A program made the position numbers and the translations under genes. This document shows, one piece after another, positions 1 through 8,400 of a stretch of DNA of 29,784 nt (positions within the stretch are counted from its first letter, which is position 1; each line of letters opens with the position of its first letter). The notes under the pieces were generated by a model. The model saw only the letters and a list, made by a program, of their open reading frames with translations. It had not been told where the DNA came from and did not search any database. This DNA is from a virus, in IMG/VR virus record IMGVR_UViG_3300012920_000172, positions 1 to 29,784 of that record, one strand, 5' to 3'.

Positions 1-1
1 T

Positions 2-781
2 CTTTACGAATCTCTTGTAAAGGAATTGACGAAAGCTGTTGTTTATCAGCAAGAAAATAAAAAAAAGGTTGTTCTCGGAATGCTCAAGGAGAACTTCCAC
101 AAAGGGTCTCCGCTCCACGAAGATCTACAACTTTACAAGTCAATCCTAGAAAACAAAGACAAGATGACCAAAGACTTCACAGACCGCTTTCTCGTTGAAA
201 CAAAGAAAGATTATGATGCTCTTGATCGCAAGTCTGTATTCAACGCTCAAACCAAACTGATCAATCAAATCAACAAGCAACTTGGAACAAATGTCTTTGC
301 AAATTTCGTGCCAAACTACAAAGAGATTGCAACTGTTGGTTCGTGGTTCCAAGACAACAAGTCTACAGCAAAGAACCGTCTTATCATCGAGACCAAAGTA
401 AAACAAATACTTGTCCCATCCCAGAAAGAAGAGAAGGAGATGAGACACATTGATAACCTTACATATAAGACATTTGTTGGGAAGTTCAATGAAACTTACA
501 AGAATACTCTCCAAGAGAACCAAAAGAACCTTCTCACGAATTACATAACATCGTTTTCAGACAATGGTCTTGGGCTTAAAGTTTTTATTAACGAAGAACT
601 CCAAGTTTTAAAGGAAAAACTCTCCGAAAAACTCTCGGTAGGCAAGGACACCTTAGAAGAAAGAAAACGCGTTCAACTCCAAAAAGTCTCAGTAATATTG
701 GAAGAATTTACTAAGAAACCATTGGATGGTAAAATGGTTGAGAAACTATTTTATATTCAAGGATTGGTGGAGGAAATTTAA
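2..781 (+). CDS. Conserved phage hypothetical protein, 5'-truncated by window edge
   Basis: The frame is open from base 2 to the TAA at 779-781, so the real start lies upstream. A TTG at 26 is in frame, but codons before it (reading LYESLVKEL) continue the protein, so TTG is not the start. About 259 residues are visible. They are hydrophilic, Lys/Glu-rich and probably mostly helical, with no membrane segment or signal peptide. The phrase VFANFVPNYKEIATV and a later TYKTFVGKFNETY segment are, from memory, like a hypothetical protein found near the head genes of marine T4-like phages; I know no function for it. The stop codon overlaps the next ATG (TAATG), so the two genes are translationally coupled. 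A role in head assembly is inference from position only. Confidence 0.8.
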   Translation, partial: LYESLVKELTKAVVYQQENKKKVVLGMLKENFHKGSPLHEDLQLYKSILENKDKMTKDFTDRFLVETKKDYDALDRKSVFNAQTKLINQINKQLGTNVFANFVPNYKEIATVGSWFQDNKSTAKNRLIIETKVKQILVPSQKEEKEMRHIDNLTYKTFVGKFNETYKNTLQENQKNLLTNYITSFSDNGLGLKVFINEELQVLKEKLSEKLSVGKDTLEERKRVQLQKVSVILEEFTKKPLDGKMVEKLFYIQGLVEEI

Positions 782-1425
782 TGCCTGTAAATATAAAAAT
801 AAACAAAGACATTGGTGTTGACGTTCAAACACCAGCAGAAAGAGATGCTGGACGGGTTGATGTTGGCATTGATAGAAACGTCGGGATTGATGTGAGACCA
901 ACCGTTGGGATAAAGATAACCAATAACAGCCTCTCAACATACAATTTTGATATGCTAGCTAGAGAGTCTTTGAACGGAGACATCATGATCTTCGAACACA
1001 AAGACATCGATATCGTTATCATGCAAGAGAAGAAGAAGGTTGTTGCCTTTGCAAAAGAGGTGTTGAATGACAATGTTTATGGTGCTGAGAAAAGATTGTT
1101 TGATCACCTGCGTAAGACTGGTATCATTCGATTTGATTCTATTCAAGGCGGGAATGTGTATGGCTCGATGGAAGCTATTGTATTGGATTCTAAGAAGTAC
1201 GACCCAATGAAGTCTGCTCTAGTTCAGATATATGAATGGTGTAAGAGTGAAAAGCCCAGCAACGAGTTCCTAGAATCTCATGACGATATGATGCAAGACA
1301 AAGTGTTAAACCCTGATGACGAACACGCAACAGAACTTGGAGAAGTTCCTCATGAGGAAGAGAAGGGGTCAATCCTTCAAAGAAACCTTTTCGCACCATA
1401 CTTATATGGTCGCTACACTTATTAG
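781..1425 (+). CDS. Hypothetical protein with GVDV/GIDV-rich N-terminus
   Basis: 214 residues. The ATG overlaps the upstream stop and is preceded by GGTGGAGG at a normal distance. The first ~45 residues hold short alternating repeats (IGVDV, VDVGID, VGIDV, VGIKI) that look like a small beta structure. The middle (about 50-145) looks globular, with alternating hydrophobics (DIMIFEHKDIDIVIM, then VVAFAKEVL). The C-terminal ~60 residues are acidic and low in complexity, ending in a basic-aromatic tail (FAPYLYGRYTY). No catalytic motif, membrane segment or family is recognised. It sits between another phage hypothetical gene and a kinase-fold-like gene in a head-gene neighbourhood; beyond that its role is unknown. 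Confidence 0.75.
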   Translation: MPVNIKINKDIGVDVQTPAERDAGRVDVGIDRNVGIDVRPTVGIKITNNSLSTYNFDMLARESLNGDIMIFEHKDIDIVIMQEKKKVVAFAKEVLNDNVYGAEKRLFDHLRKTGIIRFDSIQGGNVYGSMEAIVLDSKKYDPMKSALVQIYEWCKSEKPSNEFLESHDDMMQDKVLNPDDEHATELGEVPHEEEKGSILQRNLFAPYLYGRYTY

Positions 1426-1449
1426 TAAATTTTCTACTGGAGGATAAAA

Positions 1450-2628
1450 ATGATAATAAGAATTATTAAGAAAAAAAACTTAAATGAAGAATTTTATATG
1501 TATTCTGATGTGGACCCAGAAAGAATAGCAAACAATGACAGAAAATACAGCCCACCCAATCCTTTAACCGAATTAATAGTCAATGAGATATTAGCAAAGC
1601 TAGGAACTAAGCCTCCTGAGAAGATGCAAAGAATTAAAGCCTCCGGAGCTGAGGGGATAGTCGTATCGCTAAATGATGATAAGGTAATAAAAATTTTCCA
1701 TAGTTTAGACAATGCTGCCAAAAACCTTCCCCTGGTTGGCCAAGAATATTCCGGAACAGCCAATGTATCTGATATGGGTACAATTGAATTAAATACAGAG
1801 GTTGTCTATCACAAAAGAGGTTCTGTGCACAACAAGAAGACTTACAAAACACCGACAAGTAAACTATGGTTTATTATAATGCAAAGAGTAACCCCTGATG
1901 ACCACATTTATAAATATGTAAATGTAGCATGGGACAAGATCAACAGGATTACAACAGGTAATGCGCCAATGTTAAAAATGTTTTATGACCTAGAAATAGA
2001 GCCTTTGAAAGCAAGAATCGAAAAGATCTTTCGAGAAGTCTTAGAAACCGCCGGTTCAGCTTTGAATGCTAAGCTAGCAGCTCAAATATCGACGGGAGCC
2101 ATATCGAGTTTTGGAGACCTAACTTTAAAGCAAGTAAGACAGCTTGATACAGCGTACACGATTTATCGGAAACAACAAAAAGGCAAGTTTGTAGTGGCTA
2201 CGGACAATGAAGGCACACAAGGTGTCAATTTAAAAAAATTATTGTTAAATGCAATGGGCTCCGAAAATGATGTTGCTGATGCAGAGAAAATTTTATCTGC
2301 TTTTGCAAAATATCCAACTCTGCAAAAGAAAGCTCCCAAAAAATCAAATCTCAAAAAGAATAAAGATGCCACTTTAAGTCAAGATCTAGAAGAGATTTTC
2401 AACCTTATTAAAAAAATTAGAGTAGACCAAGGGCTAGATTGGCAAGATATTCATGAAGAGCAATTTGGAAGAGATGCTGATGGTAATTTGGTCGGATTAG
2501 ACTTGGGAGTAAAAGATCCAAACTTAAATCAAAAAACAGCAAATGCTGAATTTAGTAAAAAGACATACCGTGTTAATATCGAACGTATGAGTGATGGAGT
2601 CAAAGCAAGTACTCCTATGGCTAAATGA
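1450..2628 (+). CDS. Protein-kinase-fold-like phage protein
   Basis: 392 residues. The ATG at 1450 has GGAGG at 1439-1443. Kinase-fold landmarks appear in the right order: a Gly-rich loop (ASGAEGIVVSL, residues 64-74), a candidate ATP-binding Lys in VIKIF (Lys81), a hydrophobic hinge-like strand LWFIIMQRV (139-147), a long helical insert (about 175-320), a catalytic-loop-like DIHEEQFG (Asp333, His335), and a DFG-like GLDLG (Asp351). The D-x-H-x-x-N-x-G pattern is known from RIO, ABC1 and small-molecule kinases; here Gln338 replaces the usual Asn. It could be an active kinase of unknown substrate or a pseudokinase. It belongs to the same transcript as the two upstream genes, and its last codons overlap the longest form of the next ORF. 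The fold assignment is inference from motifs. Confidence 0.65.
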   Translation: MIIRIIKKKNLNEEFYMYSDVDPERIANNDRKYSPPNPLTELIVNEILAKLGTKPPEKMQRIKASGAEGIVVSLNDDKVIKIFHSLDNAAKNLPLVGQEYSGTANVSDMGTIELNTEVVYHKRGSVHNKKTYKTPTSKLWFIIMQRVTPDDHIYKYVNVAWDKINRITTGNAPMLKMFYDLEIEPLKARIEKIFREVLETAGSALNAKLAAQISTGAISSFGDLTLKQVRQLDTAYTIYRKQQKGKFVVATDNEGTQGVNLKKLLLNAMGSENDVADAEKILSAFAKYPTLQKKAPKKSNLKKNKDATLSQDLEEIFNLIKKIRVDQGLDWQDIHEEQFGRDADGNLVGLDLGVKDPNLNQKTANAEFSKKTYRVNIERMSDGVKASTPMAK

Positions 2629-2635
2629 GGCTAAA

Positions 2636-2965
2636 GTGGAATTAATATACTTTATTCTTGCCTGTTACGGCATGACCTTTATCATTGTCCATGGAAAGAT
2701 CTTCGAAGATCTGAGGCCTGAAAAAGATTATACCAAGAAATGGAACACACTATTTCATTGTCCGCTGTGTATGGGCTTTTGGGTTGGTGTATTTATGTGG
2801 GCGATAAACGGATTTACTGAACTATTTATGTTTGAATATTCATTGATTAACGCATTTTTGTGCGGCTGTATCTCTGCTGGTACATCATACATTCTATCTA
2901 TGTTAGTTGATGATTTCGGTTTTAGAAATGGAGTTAAGAATGACCAAGAAAAACTTTTGGATTAA
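2636..2965 (+). CDS. Small DUF1360-like membrane protein with CPLC motif
   Basis: I place the start at GTG 2636, because TGAGG at 2626-2630 lies 5 nt upstream; this gives 109 residues. A longer frame opens at GTG 2591/ATG 2594, inside the kinase-like gene, and lacks a convincing ribosome site. The protein opens with a membrane segment (VELIYFILACYGMTFIIVHG). A loop holding HCPLCMGFWVG follows and runs into a second segment, then a third (about LINAFLCGCISAGTSYILSMLV). The CPxCxGFWxG signature at the edge of a membrane helix resembles DUF1360 proteins, whose function is unknown. It is the last gene before the terminator at 3015. A role in the host membrane during infection is possible but only inferred. 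Confidence 0.7.
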   Translation: MELIYFILACYGMTFIIVHGKIFEDLRPEKDYTKKWNTLFHCPLCMGFWVGVFMWAINGFTELFMFEYSLINAFLCGCISAGTSYILSMLVDDFGFRNGVKNDQEKLLD

Positions 2966-3014
2966 GAAATTTACATTGCAGCCTGTGAGACGTTGCTGCT
3001 CAGGAAGCTGACTC

Positions 3015-3042
3015 GAGCGGGTAACGCCCGCTCTTTTATTTG
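3015..3042 (+). terminator. Intrinsic terminator after the membrane-protein gene
   Basis: A perfect 7-bp GC-rich stem, GAGCGGG (3015-3021) and CCCGCTC (3027-3033), with a 5-nt loop TAACG, is followed by TTTTATTT. It separates the kinase/membrane-protein unit from the protease unit. The T-tract runs straight into the GGAG ribosome site of the protease gene. Confidence 0.88.
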
Positions 3043-3051
3043 GAGAATTAA

Positions 3052-3666
3052 ATGTCAAAACAATTATTAACAGAATTTCATGAACTTTGCAAAGATGGTA
3101 TTTGTCGTGATCTTCTTTCCGAGAGAGAAAAGAGAGAGGTTGACAATGGTACTGTTTATTTGTCTGGTCGTATTCAAACTGCTGATAAGAAGAATGGAAA
3201 CGGAAGATCCTATCCCTATAAGGTATTGAAGCGCGAAGTTGACAACTATAGCAAGATTGTTAAAGATAATCGTGCATGCGGAGAGCTTGACCACCCTGAT
3301 GACTCCGTTATCAATCTTAAGAATGTCTCCCACATCGTCACAGATGTATGGTGGGAAGGTAAAGATGTTATGGGCAAGATCAAAGTACTAGATACACCTT
3401 CCGGTCGTATTCTCAAGGACTTGATTAATGCTGGTGTTAAACTTGGAATATCATCTCGTGGTCTTGGCTCTGTTAAGGAATCTATGGGCGGAGTAACAGA
3501 AGTTCAAGAAGACTTTGAACTTATTTGTTTTGACATTGTCTCCGAACCTTCAACGCCAAATGCTTATGTATACCCCAAAGCACAGCGTGGAATGTACGAG
3601 AACAAAATTAACGAAGCCAAAGAAAACATCGTTGATGATTTATTTAAGAAGATCTTAGAGGATTAA
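3052..3666 (+). CDS. gp21: Prohead core protease (T4 gp21-like, peptidase family S80)
   Basis: 204 residues, close to T4 gp21 (212 aa). The enzyme is the serine protease inside the prohead that cleaves scaffold and capsid proteins before DNA packaging. The catalytic His is in CGELDHPDD (His81), the nucleophile is in GISSRGLGS (Ser134/Ser135), and an Asp is in LICFDIVSEPS (Asp161), in the order expected for the herpesvirus-assemblin-like fold of S80. The early segment GRIQTADKKNGNGRSYP is also typical. The ATG has GGAG at 3042-3045. It begins a protease, hypothetical, hypothetical, bS21 gene run with very small gaps. In T4, gene 21 is directly followed by 22 and 23; here those lie 10 kb downstream. 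Confidence 0.95.
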   Translation: MSKQLLTEFHELCKDGICRDLLSEREKREVDNGTVYLSGRIQTADKKNGNGRSYPYKVLKREVDNYSKIVKDNRACGELDHPDDSVINLKNVSHIVTDVWWEGKDVMGKIKVLDTPSGRILKDLINAGVKLGISSRGLGSVKESMGGVTEVQEDFELICFDIVSEPSTPNAYVYPKAQRGMYENKINEAKENIVDDLFKKILED

Positions 3667-3669
3667 ACA

Positions 3670-4413
3670 ATGAAACTTACAACTGAACAAATAAGGCAAA
3701 TTATTGCCGAAGAACTACAAAAAGTTCTAATGACAGAGGGAATACAGAATCTTGTAAGATACCCACAGACCAATGGCTGGGAACTTTATGCCAAGCTTGT
3801 TGCTGATGCTTACAAAGCGGCTCCTTTACATGATGAAAAAGCTGTTGAGTCTTTCAAGATATTGGGAGCATTCTATGAGAAGATGTATCCAAAGATCACT
3901 AGAAAAGCTGTGAAGCCAAGACCTGTTGACTATCACCCTTACGATGTTGGTGGTGGCGTTGAGGATACAACTTCCGTGCATCGCTTGAGAAAAGACTATA
4001 AAGACACTGGAGGGTTTGAAGTTGCAAGAATTGATTCGGAACACCCTGTGTATTCTCCGGATGAAAACGTAAGAGCTCGTGTTATTCATGACTATATGTC
4101 TCACATACAGCCCAAACACGCGGCCGGTTTTGCTTCTCCTACTGAGCCGGGCTCTATACTTCAAGAGATCAAAGCATACAATATACACTTAAAGACAATA
4201 CCACCCAAAGGTGCACCTGCTCTCTTTACCGAGGTCCTCGGGCAAGTGTGTCATTTTTATGTATACGGTGATTTTATTGAACAGAAGGTTGCTTTCTTGC
4301 CCGGTTTTGATTATCACAATCCTGGGATAGTATATCCTGAGACCGGCTACAGAAACTCTGGTAGAATTCTTACGCCTATCCAAAAGCAACTACCCTTAGA
4401 CTCCGGAGAATAA
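3670..4413 (+). CDS. Unrecognised protein with amphipathic N-terminal helix; candidate head protein
   Basis: 247 residues, starting 3 nt after the protease stop, with GAGG within the protease's last codons. Residues 1-24 form a strongly amphipathic helix (LTTEQIRQIIAEELQKVL) ending in MTEG. This resembles the short capsid-targeting leaders that T4-type proteases remove from internal head proteins. The rest looks globular: a PRPVDYHPYDV segment, ENVRARVIHDYMSHI near residue 140, and a C-terminal core with TEVLGQVCHFYVYGDF and FLPGFDYHNPG. These His/Asp/Tyr-rich motifs look conserved, but I do not recognise an enzyme family. Position next to the prohead protease and the leader-like helix suggest an internal head or core protein; this is inference. 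Confidence 0.8.
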   Translation: MKLTTEQIRQIIAEELQKVLMTEGIQNLVRYPQTNGWELYAKLVADAYKAAPLHDEKAVESFKILGAFYEKMYPKITRKAVKPRPVDYHPYDVGGGVEDTTSVHRLRKDYKDTGGFEVARIDSEHPVYSPDENVRARVIHDYMSHIQPKHAAGFASPTEPGSILQEIKAYNIHLKTIPPKGAPALFTEVLGQVCHFYVYGDFIEQKVAFLPGFDYHNPGIVYPETGYRNSGRILTPIQKQLPLDSGE

Positions 4414-4836
4414 ATGAGCAATAAAAACGATTTAAAGAAAATATTGAAGCCTCTAATTAAAGAGTGTATCAAAGAAGTAATCTTTGAAGAGGGAGTCCTT
4501 TCGACTGTCATAACTGAAGTCATGAAAGGAACCTCTGGTTCTCAACGAATTGTTGAGACCGAAAGACCAAGACAAAAACAACAAAACTTTGTTGATCGTG
4601 AGAAGAAGTTGAAAGAAGCAAAAGCTAGAAAAAAGAAATTACTTGACTCAATTGGAAAAGATGCTTACAACGGTGTTGACCTGTTTGAAGGGACAACTGC
4701 GGCACCTGCACCCAGAACTGGTCAAGGACAAGGACCTCTAGATAGTGTTGCTCCTAACGATCCCGGTGTTGATATCTCCGGTATCTTCTCCGGCCATTCA
4801 GCAAAGATTTGGAAGAAACTATCAGGAAAGGATTAA
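4414..4836 (+). CDS. Small protein with basic-amphipathic N-terminus; putative head/core protein
   Basis: 140 residues, directly abutting the preceding gene; GGAG lies in CTCCGGAGAATAA just before the ATG. Residues 1-28 (LKKILKPLIKECIKEVIFEEG) form an amphipathic helix like that of the preceding protein. Residues 45-75 are highly charged and probably helical (coil). The C-terminal part is Pro/Gly-rich and ends in VDISGIFSGHSAKIWKKLSG, a tail I associate with hypothetical proteins beside head genes in marine T4-like phages. No catalytic motif is seen. A minor core component cleaved by the protease is a reasonable guess, unproven. The stop overlaps the bS21 start (TAATG). Confidence 0.78.
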   Translation: MSNKNDLKKILKPLIKECIKEVIFEEGVLSTVITEVMKGTSGSQRIVETERPRQKQQNFVDREKKLKEAKARKKKLLDSIGKDAYNGVDLFEGTTAAPAPRTGQGQGPLDSVAPNDPGVDISGIFSGHSAKIWKKLSGKD

Positions 4837-5051
4837 TGGCTTCAAGACTTACAATGAGACCTCGTCGCAACGAGAGCGGAGAACGTTTGATCAAACGATT
4901 CAGACGAAAAGTAAAAAAATTAGGATTGATGGAAGAGCAACGTGAAAGACGTTACTACACCAAGAAGTCCGACAAGAAAAGAAGAGCCAAGCAAAAGGCC
5001 ATAGCTCGTCGTAAAAAGCAAGAGCAAAAAGAAAAGAAAAACACTAATTAA
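4836..5051 (+). CDS. rpsU: Phage-encoded ribosomal protein bS21 homologue
   Basis: 71 residues. I start at ATG 4836, which overlaps the upstream stop (TAATG); a longer frame from 4809 is unnecessary. Ribosome site GGAAAGGA precedes it. The bS21 pattern is clear: ESGERLIKRFRRKVKKLG (helix 1, about 13-30), then LMEEQRERRYYTKKSDKKR (31-49), then a basic helix AKQKAIARRKKQ. It parallels cellular bS21: an acidic residue, xALRRFKR, xGxxxExRRRexYEKP, xRKRAK. bS21 sits on the 30S platform next to the anti-Shine-Dalgarno end of 16S rRNA and helps mRNA recruitment. bS21 genes have been reported in several aquatic phages. Placement inside the late structural operon suggests it alters host ribosomes when virion proteins are made; that role is inference. 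Confidence 0.88.
   Translation: MASRLTMRPRRNESGERLIKRFRRKVKKLGLMEEQRERRYYTKKSDKKRRAKQKAIARRKKQEQKEKKNTN
5043..5050 (+). promoter_or_regulatory. ACTAATTA box, variant of the candidate late-promoter motif
   Basis: One mismatch from ACTATTTA, found at other transcription-unit heads. It lies at the end of the bS21 gene, 28 nt before the ATG at 5071, the same spacing as the other boxes. It also forms part of a weak AT-only hairpin (ACTAA/TTAGT followed by Ts), so its meaning is uncertain. Confidence 0.35.
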
Positions 5052-5070
5052 GTTAGTTTTTGGAGAAATT

Positions 5071-5472
5071 ATGTCAACATTTAAATATACAGCGGGACTG
5101 AACAATGTCGGGTCCTATCAGGTATCGGGGGCACCATATGCCACAGGAAGCTTGGATGCCACAAGTACTATTTCCATAGAATTTCCATACGTGACTCAGT
5201 GGATAACAATTGTAAACCACGACAACAATCATTTGCGCATTGGTTTTTCAGAACTTGGTGTTGAAGGTACAAATTACTTTAGATGTGGACCACAAGCAGG
5301 AAATGAACATTCCCAGAACCTAACTATCAACGTTAAGGTTTCGGAAATTTGGCTTTCAGGCTCTACCGATTTTGATGTCGTTGCCGGCCTTACAAATTTA
5401 CCGGTAGCTAGAATAAACAATCTATCCGGTACTCTTGGGAATAACTGGTCTGGCTCCGTTGGCGTAGGCTAA
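5071..5472 (+). CDS. Putative virion structural protein (beta-rich)
   Basis: 133 residues, ATG with GGAG at 5062-5065. The sequence is rich in Gly, Ser, Thr and Asn with short alternating hydrophobic stretches (TSTISIEFPYVTQWITIVNH; LTINVKVSEIWLSG), pointing to a compact beta-sandwich. There is no membrane helix, no coil and no catalytic motif. It opens the fibre-like block, 10 nt before the 1296-aa gene, and shares its low-charge, Ser/Thr/Gly-rich composition. A decoration or fibre-base protein is likely by context, but I do not recognise the family. Confidence 0.72.
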   Translation: MSTFKYTAGLNNVGSYQVSGAPYATGSLDATSTISIEFPYVTQWITIVNHDNNHLRIGFSELGVEGTNYFRCGPQAGNEHSQNLTINVKVSEIWLSGSTDFDVVAGLTNLPVARINNLSGTLGNNWSGSVGVG

Positions 5473-5482
5473 GGGAGGTTAG

Positions 5483-8400
5483 ATGGCTGAATTCGGCTGG
5501 GCATATGTAGCTGGTGGTGCTATAACCGGGGCCCTAGGTCCTACTGGTTCTATATTACTTAAGAAAGGGGACACGGAGATAAGTGGCTCCCCTAGGCTTG
5601 TATTTGATACGGGATCATATGAACTACAGTTACAAGGAACCCTCTCAGCTAGTTCCGCGATTACGGCATCCAATCTAAATCTATATGGTGTCTCAGCAGG
5701 AACTCCCCCAAATACCTCAAGCTACCTTGCTGTTGACTCAAATTATAACCTGGTTTTGACATCTGCTGCTGGTGGAAGTGGTGGTGGAGGATCTGGTACG
5801 ATAGGTGCTGCGGAAGACGGAGATTATACAGACGGACTGTATACTGACTTTGTAACGACAACTCCGGTTGGCACAGCAATTGATAGGTTCAACGAGGTCC
5901 TTAAGATTCTTGCTCCAAGTCCAGCGCCGGCTCTTACCGAGATCAACTATGACAACTCCGCAGGTGTATCAGCTAAACTTTCATTCGGAGCATCAGCGGC
6001 TATAACTGATTATACATCCTCTGGTACAGCGGCTGGTTTTGATGCTGTTGATATTGGCGAAGTATATGAGAGCGACACCTCTGGCTCTAACTTTAGACTT
6101 GGCATCTACGATGGAACAACAGACGTAACTGGTTTCTTAAATTATTCAACGGTTGAATCTGTCAGCAATGGAAACCTAGCTTACTCTAATGATGCGTTTG
6201 GAAACGCCAATGAAGGCACACTCAAACTTGAACTCAATGGAACTATTATCCACTCTATTGCTCTATCTGGTCTTGCTGGATCTGGTGATCCAAACAGCGG
6301 ATCTGCTAACTCTTTAACCGGAGACTCTGGTTTTACGAACGTTTCCGTCACCGCTTCTTCCATCGATGGGAATGGGGCTGAATGGTACATCTTCAAACAT
6401 AGAACAGCGAAATATAAAATCGATGTAAATGAACAACTGGTCGGCTGGAACTATGCGAGAGTAATTCATACAATTGGTTCAACAGACTACGAGACCAACT
6501 ACGTTGAGTGGATTAACGATCCCTCAGGTGCAGTTGATGATTTGTCAATTACAAATGCTCGAATCGAAGACATCACAACAGAAGGTAGTGTGTACCTCTC
6601 CGGAGTTAAATATAATACACAACTTACTGCTAGCTACAAGGGCGAACTCAATAACATCTATAGAAACGTGTATCCAGATGGGACTCCCGTATCATTCAAC
6701 GCAACAAGAGCCACAACTCCAAGCGCTCAAGCATTGACAGATCTAACTGCTGGTAGCAATGATGAAACAGGGATTTTTCCAATAACGGGCACTTTCAATC
6801 TAAACGGGGTATTGAACCCTTCTCAGACGATTGGGCAAGGCATATCTGTTACACATCCATTAAAAGCAAATTTAGTTAATCAAGGATCGGCAACAGCAAC
6901 AGGCTTTTTGATTTACGACAGTACCCCTCCAACAACAACAAATCTTATCGAGACTTTCATCGATGAAGATTATCGCATTACATCAGCATCCTATATATCA
7001 CAACTTGAAGCCTCAAATGGTACATGGGACTCTGAGGTTCATCTAACATCAAGTGGATTATCCGGATACAATGATGGACTGGTTCAAATTGGAACATCAC
7101 AATACAGCGGCAGACTTTATAGTCCCATTGCCTCTGCTCTCCCTAACAGCGGAGACTTTTCTGCTCTTGCAAATGGAGACGCTGGAAACCCAGACTACTC
7201 TTCCGAGAGCGGAACAAGAACATACTTTAGAAAAATACAAAACACCTCGGGTGCTACCAAGTATGACATGGAGATCTCGACAACAAAGAATGGCACAACA
7301 TTCAATAACTCTGCTCTTGGAACTGGAAACGCACACTTTTACATAAAGATTCCCGGTGTAACCGGCTGGATGGACATCTCTCAAAACTTTGTCTACGGAT
7401 CTATAACAGATGGTGATGGTGCCTTGGTTTCTGGGGCTTCTAACGATACAGACTCTGGTAACAATACCCACCATATAACATTCGGTACAGCAGCAGTTGC
7501 AAATAATCAATACGTTGTTATAAAAATGGAAGCAGATGAGTCGTGGACAGGATACCTAGCACAGCTTCAATTCACATTCGGAGCCTCAAGTGAAACAGCG
7601 GCAAGTCCACAAGCCTTATCTGACATAGACGCAAATGATACTGGGACTAGTGCAAAGCTATCATTTGGCTCTTCAAATACAATTACTGATTATAGCAACG
7701 CGACAGGTTCTTCAATCTCGCTGACTAACTTTGACTCCAACGACTTATACTCTGTCTCCGGAGATAGACGAGGTATATTCTCCTCTGCTCCAACAATTGA
7801 CGGAGAGATAAACGATGGTATATCGGCTGATGGTGGTGGAGACTATCCATCCAAAGCTTTTGGCGATGCTTACGATGGTGATCTAATATTAGAAGTCAAT
7901 GGCTCTGAGGTTCACACAATAGATATTTCGAGCACATTATCGGCGATCAATACAACCAATGGTAATGGATCACGACTTAACGTAAGTGCTGTAAGTTTCT
8001 CGACAACATCAGATAGTATACCTGATTACAACAAACCTTATCGTACCGGTACTTATGAGATCGATCCAGCAGATCACAATGTTGGCTGGAATTATGCTCG
8101 TTTAATCCACAGAACAGGTGGCGGGGATACAGTTACAAATTATGTTGAGTGGGTTGTCGACCCCTCTGGTTCAACTGACGATACAGCTTTTGGAACAGCT
8201 ACATTAGCAAACTTCGATCACAATGATGTCTATTACCAATCAGGCATCGGCTACTTTGCTTCGAGGCCATCAGCTAGCTTTGATTTTCTAGCTAGAAATT
8301 TTTATCGCAATGTATACCAAAACGGTACAGCCATTAGTTTCCCAACAACAACAAACTGCTCTATCTCTAATATCCGCATAACTGGATCTGGGATTAATAC

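Noticed and set aside
26-28. TTG 26 as the start of the first gene
   Set aside because: The frame is open and protein-like back to the window edge, so the gene begins upstream.
1909-1916. TATAAATA, identical to the T4 late promoter core
   Set aside because: Inside the kinase-like gene (encoding HIYKYV) with no start codon at a useful distance. A second copy at 12127-12134 lies within the first codons of a gene.
2816-2826. An ACTATTTA inside the membrane-protein gene
   Set aside because: It encodes ELFM and no gene starts 25-40 nt downstream. It shows that the box also occurs by chance, as does CTATTTA near 27064.
5043-5061. Hairpin ACTAA/TTAGT followed by Ts at the end of the bS21 gene
   Set aside because: Only five A-T-rich pairs with one G-C pair; too weak to call a terminator with confidence.
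7053-7510. Out-of-frame open stretches on both strands within the 1296-aa gene (also 6474-6737 and 9009-9263)
   Set aside because: They are shadows of a gene whose two modules align with each other in the main frame.
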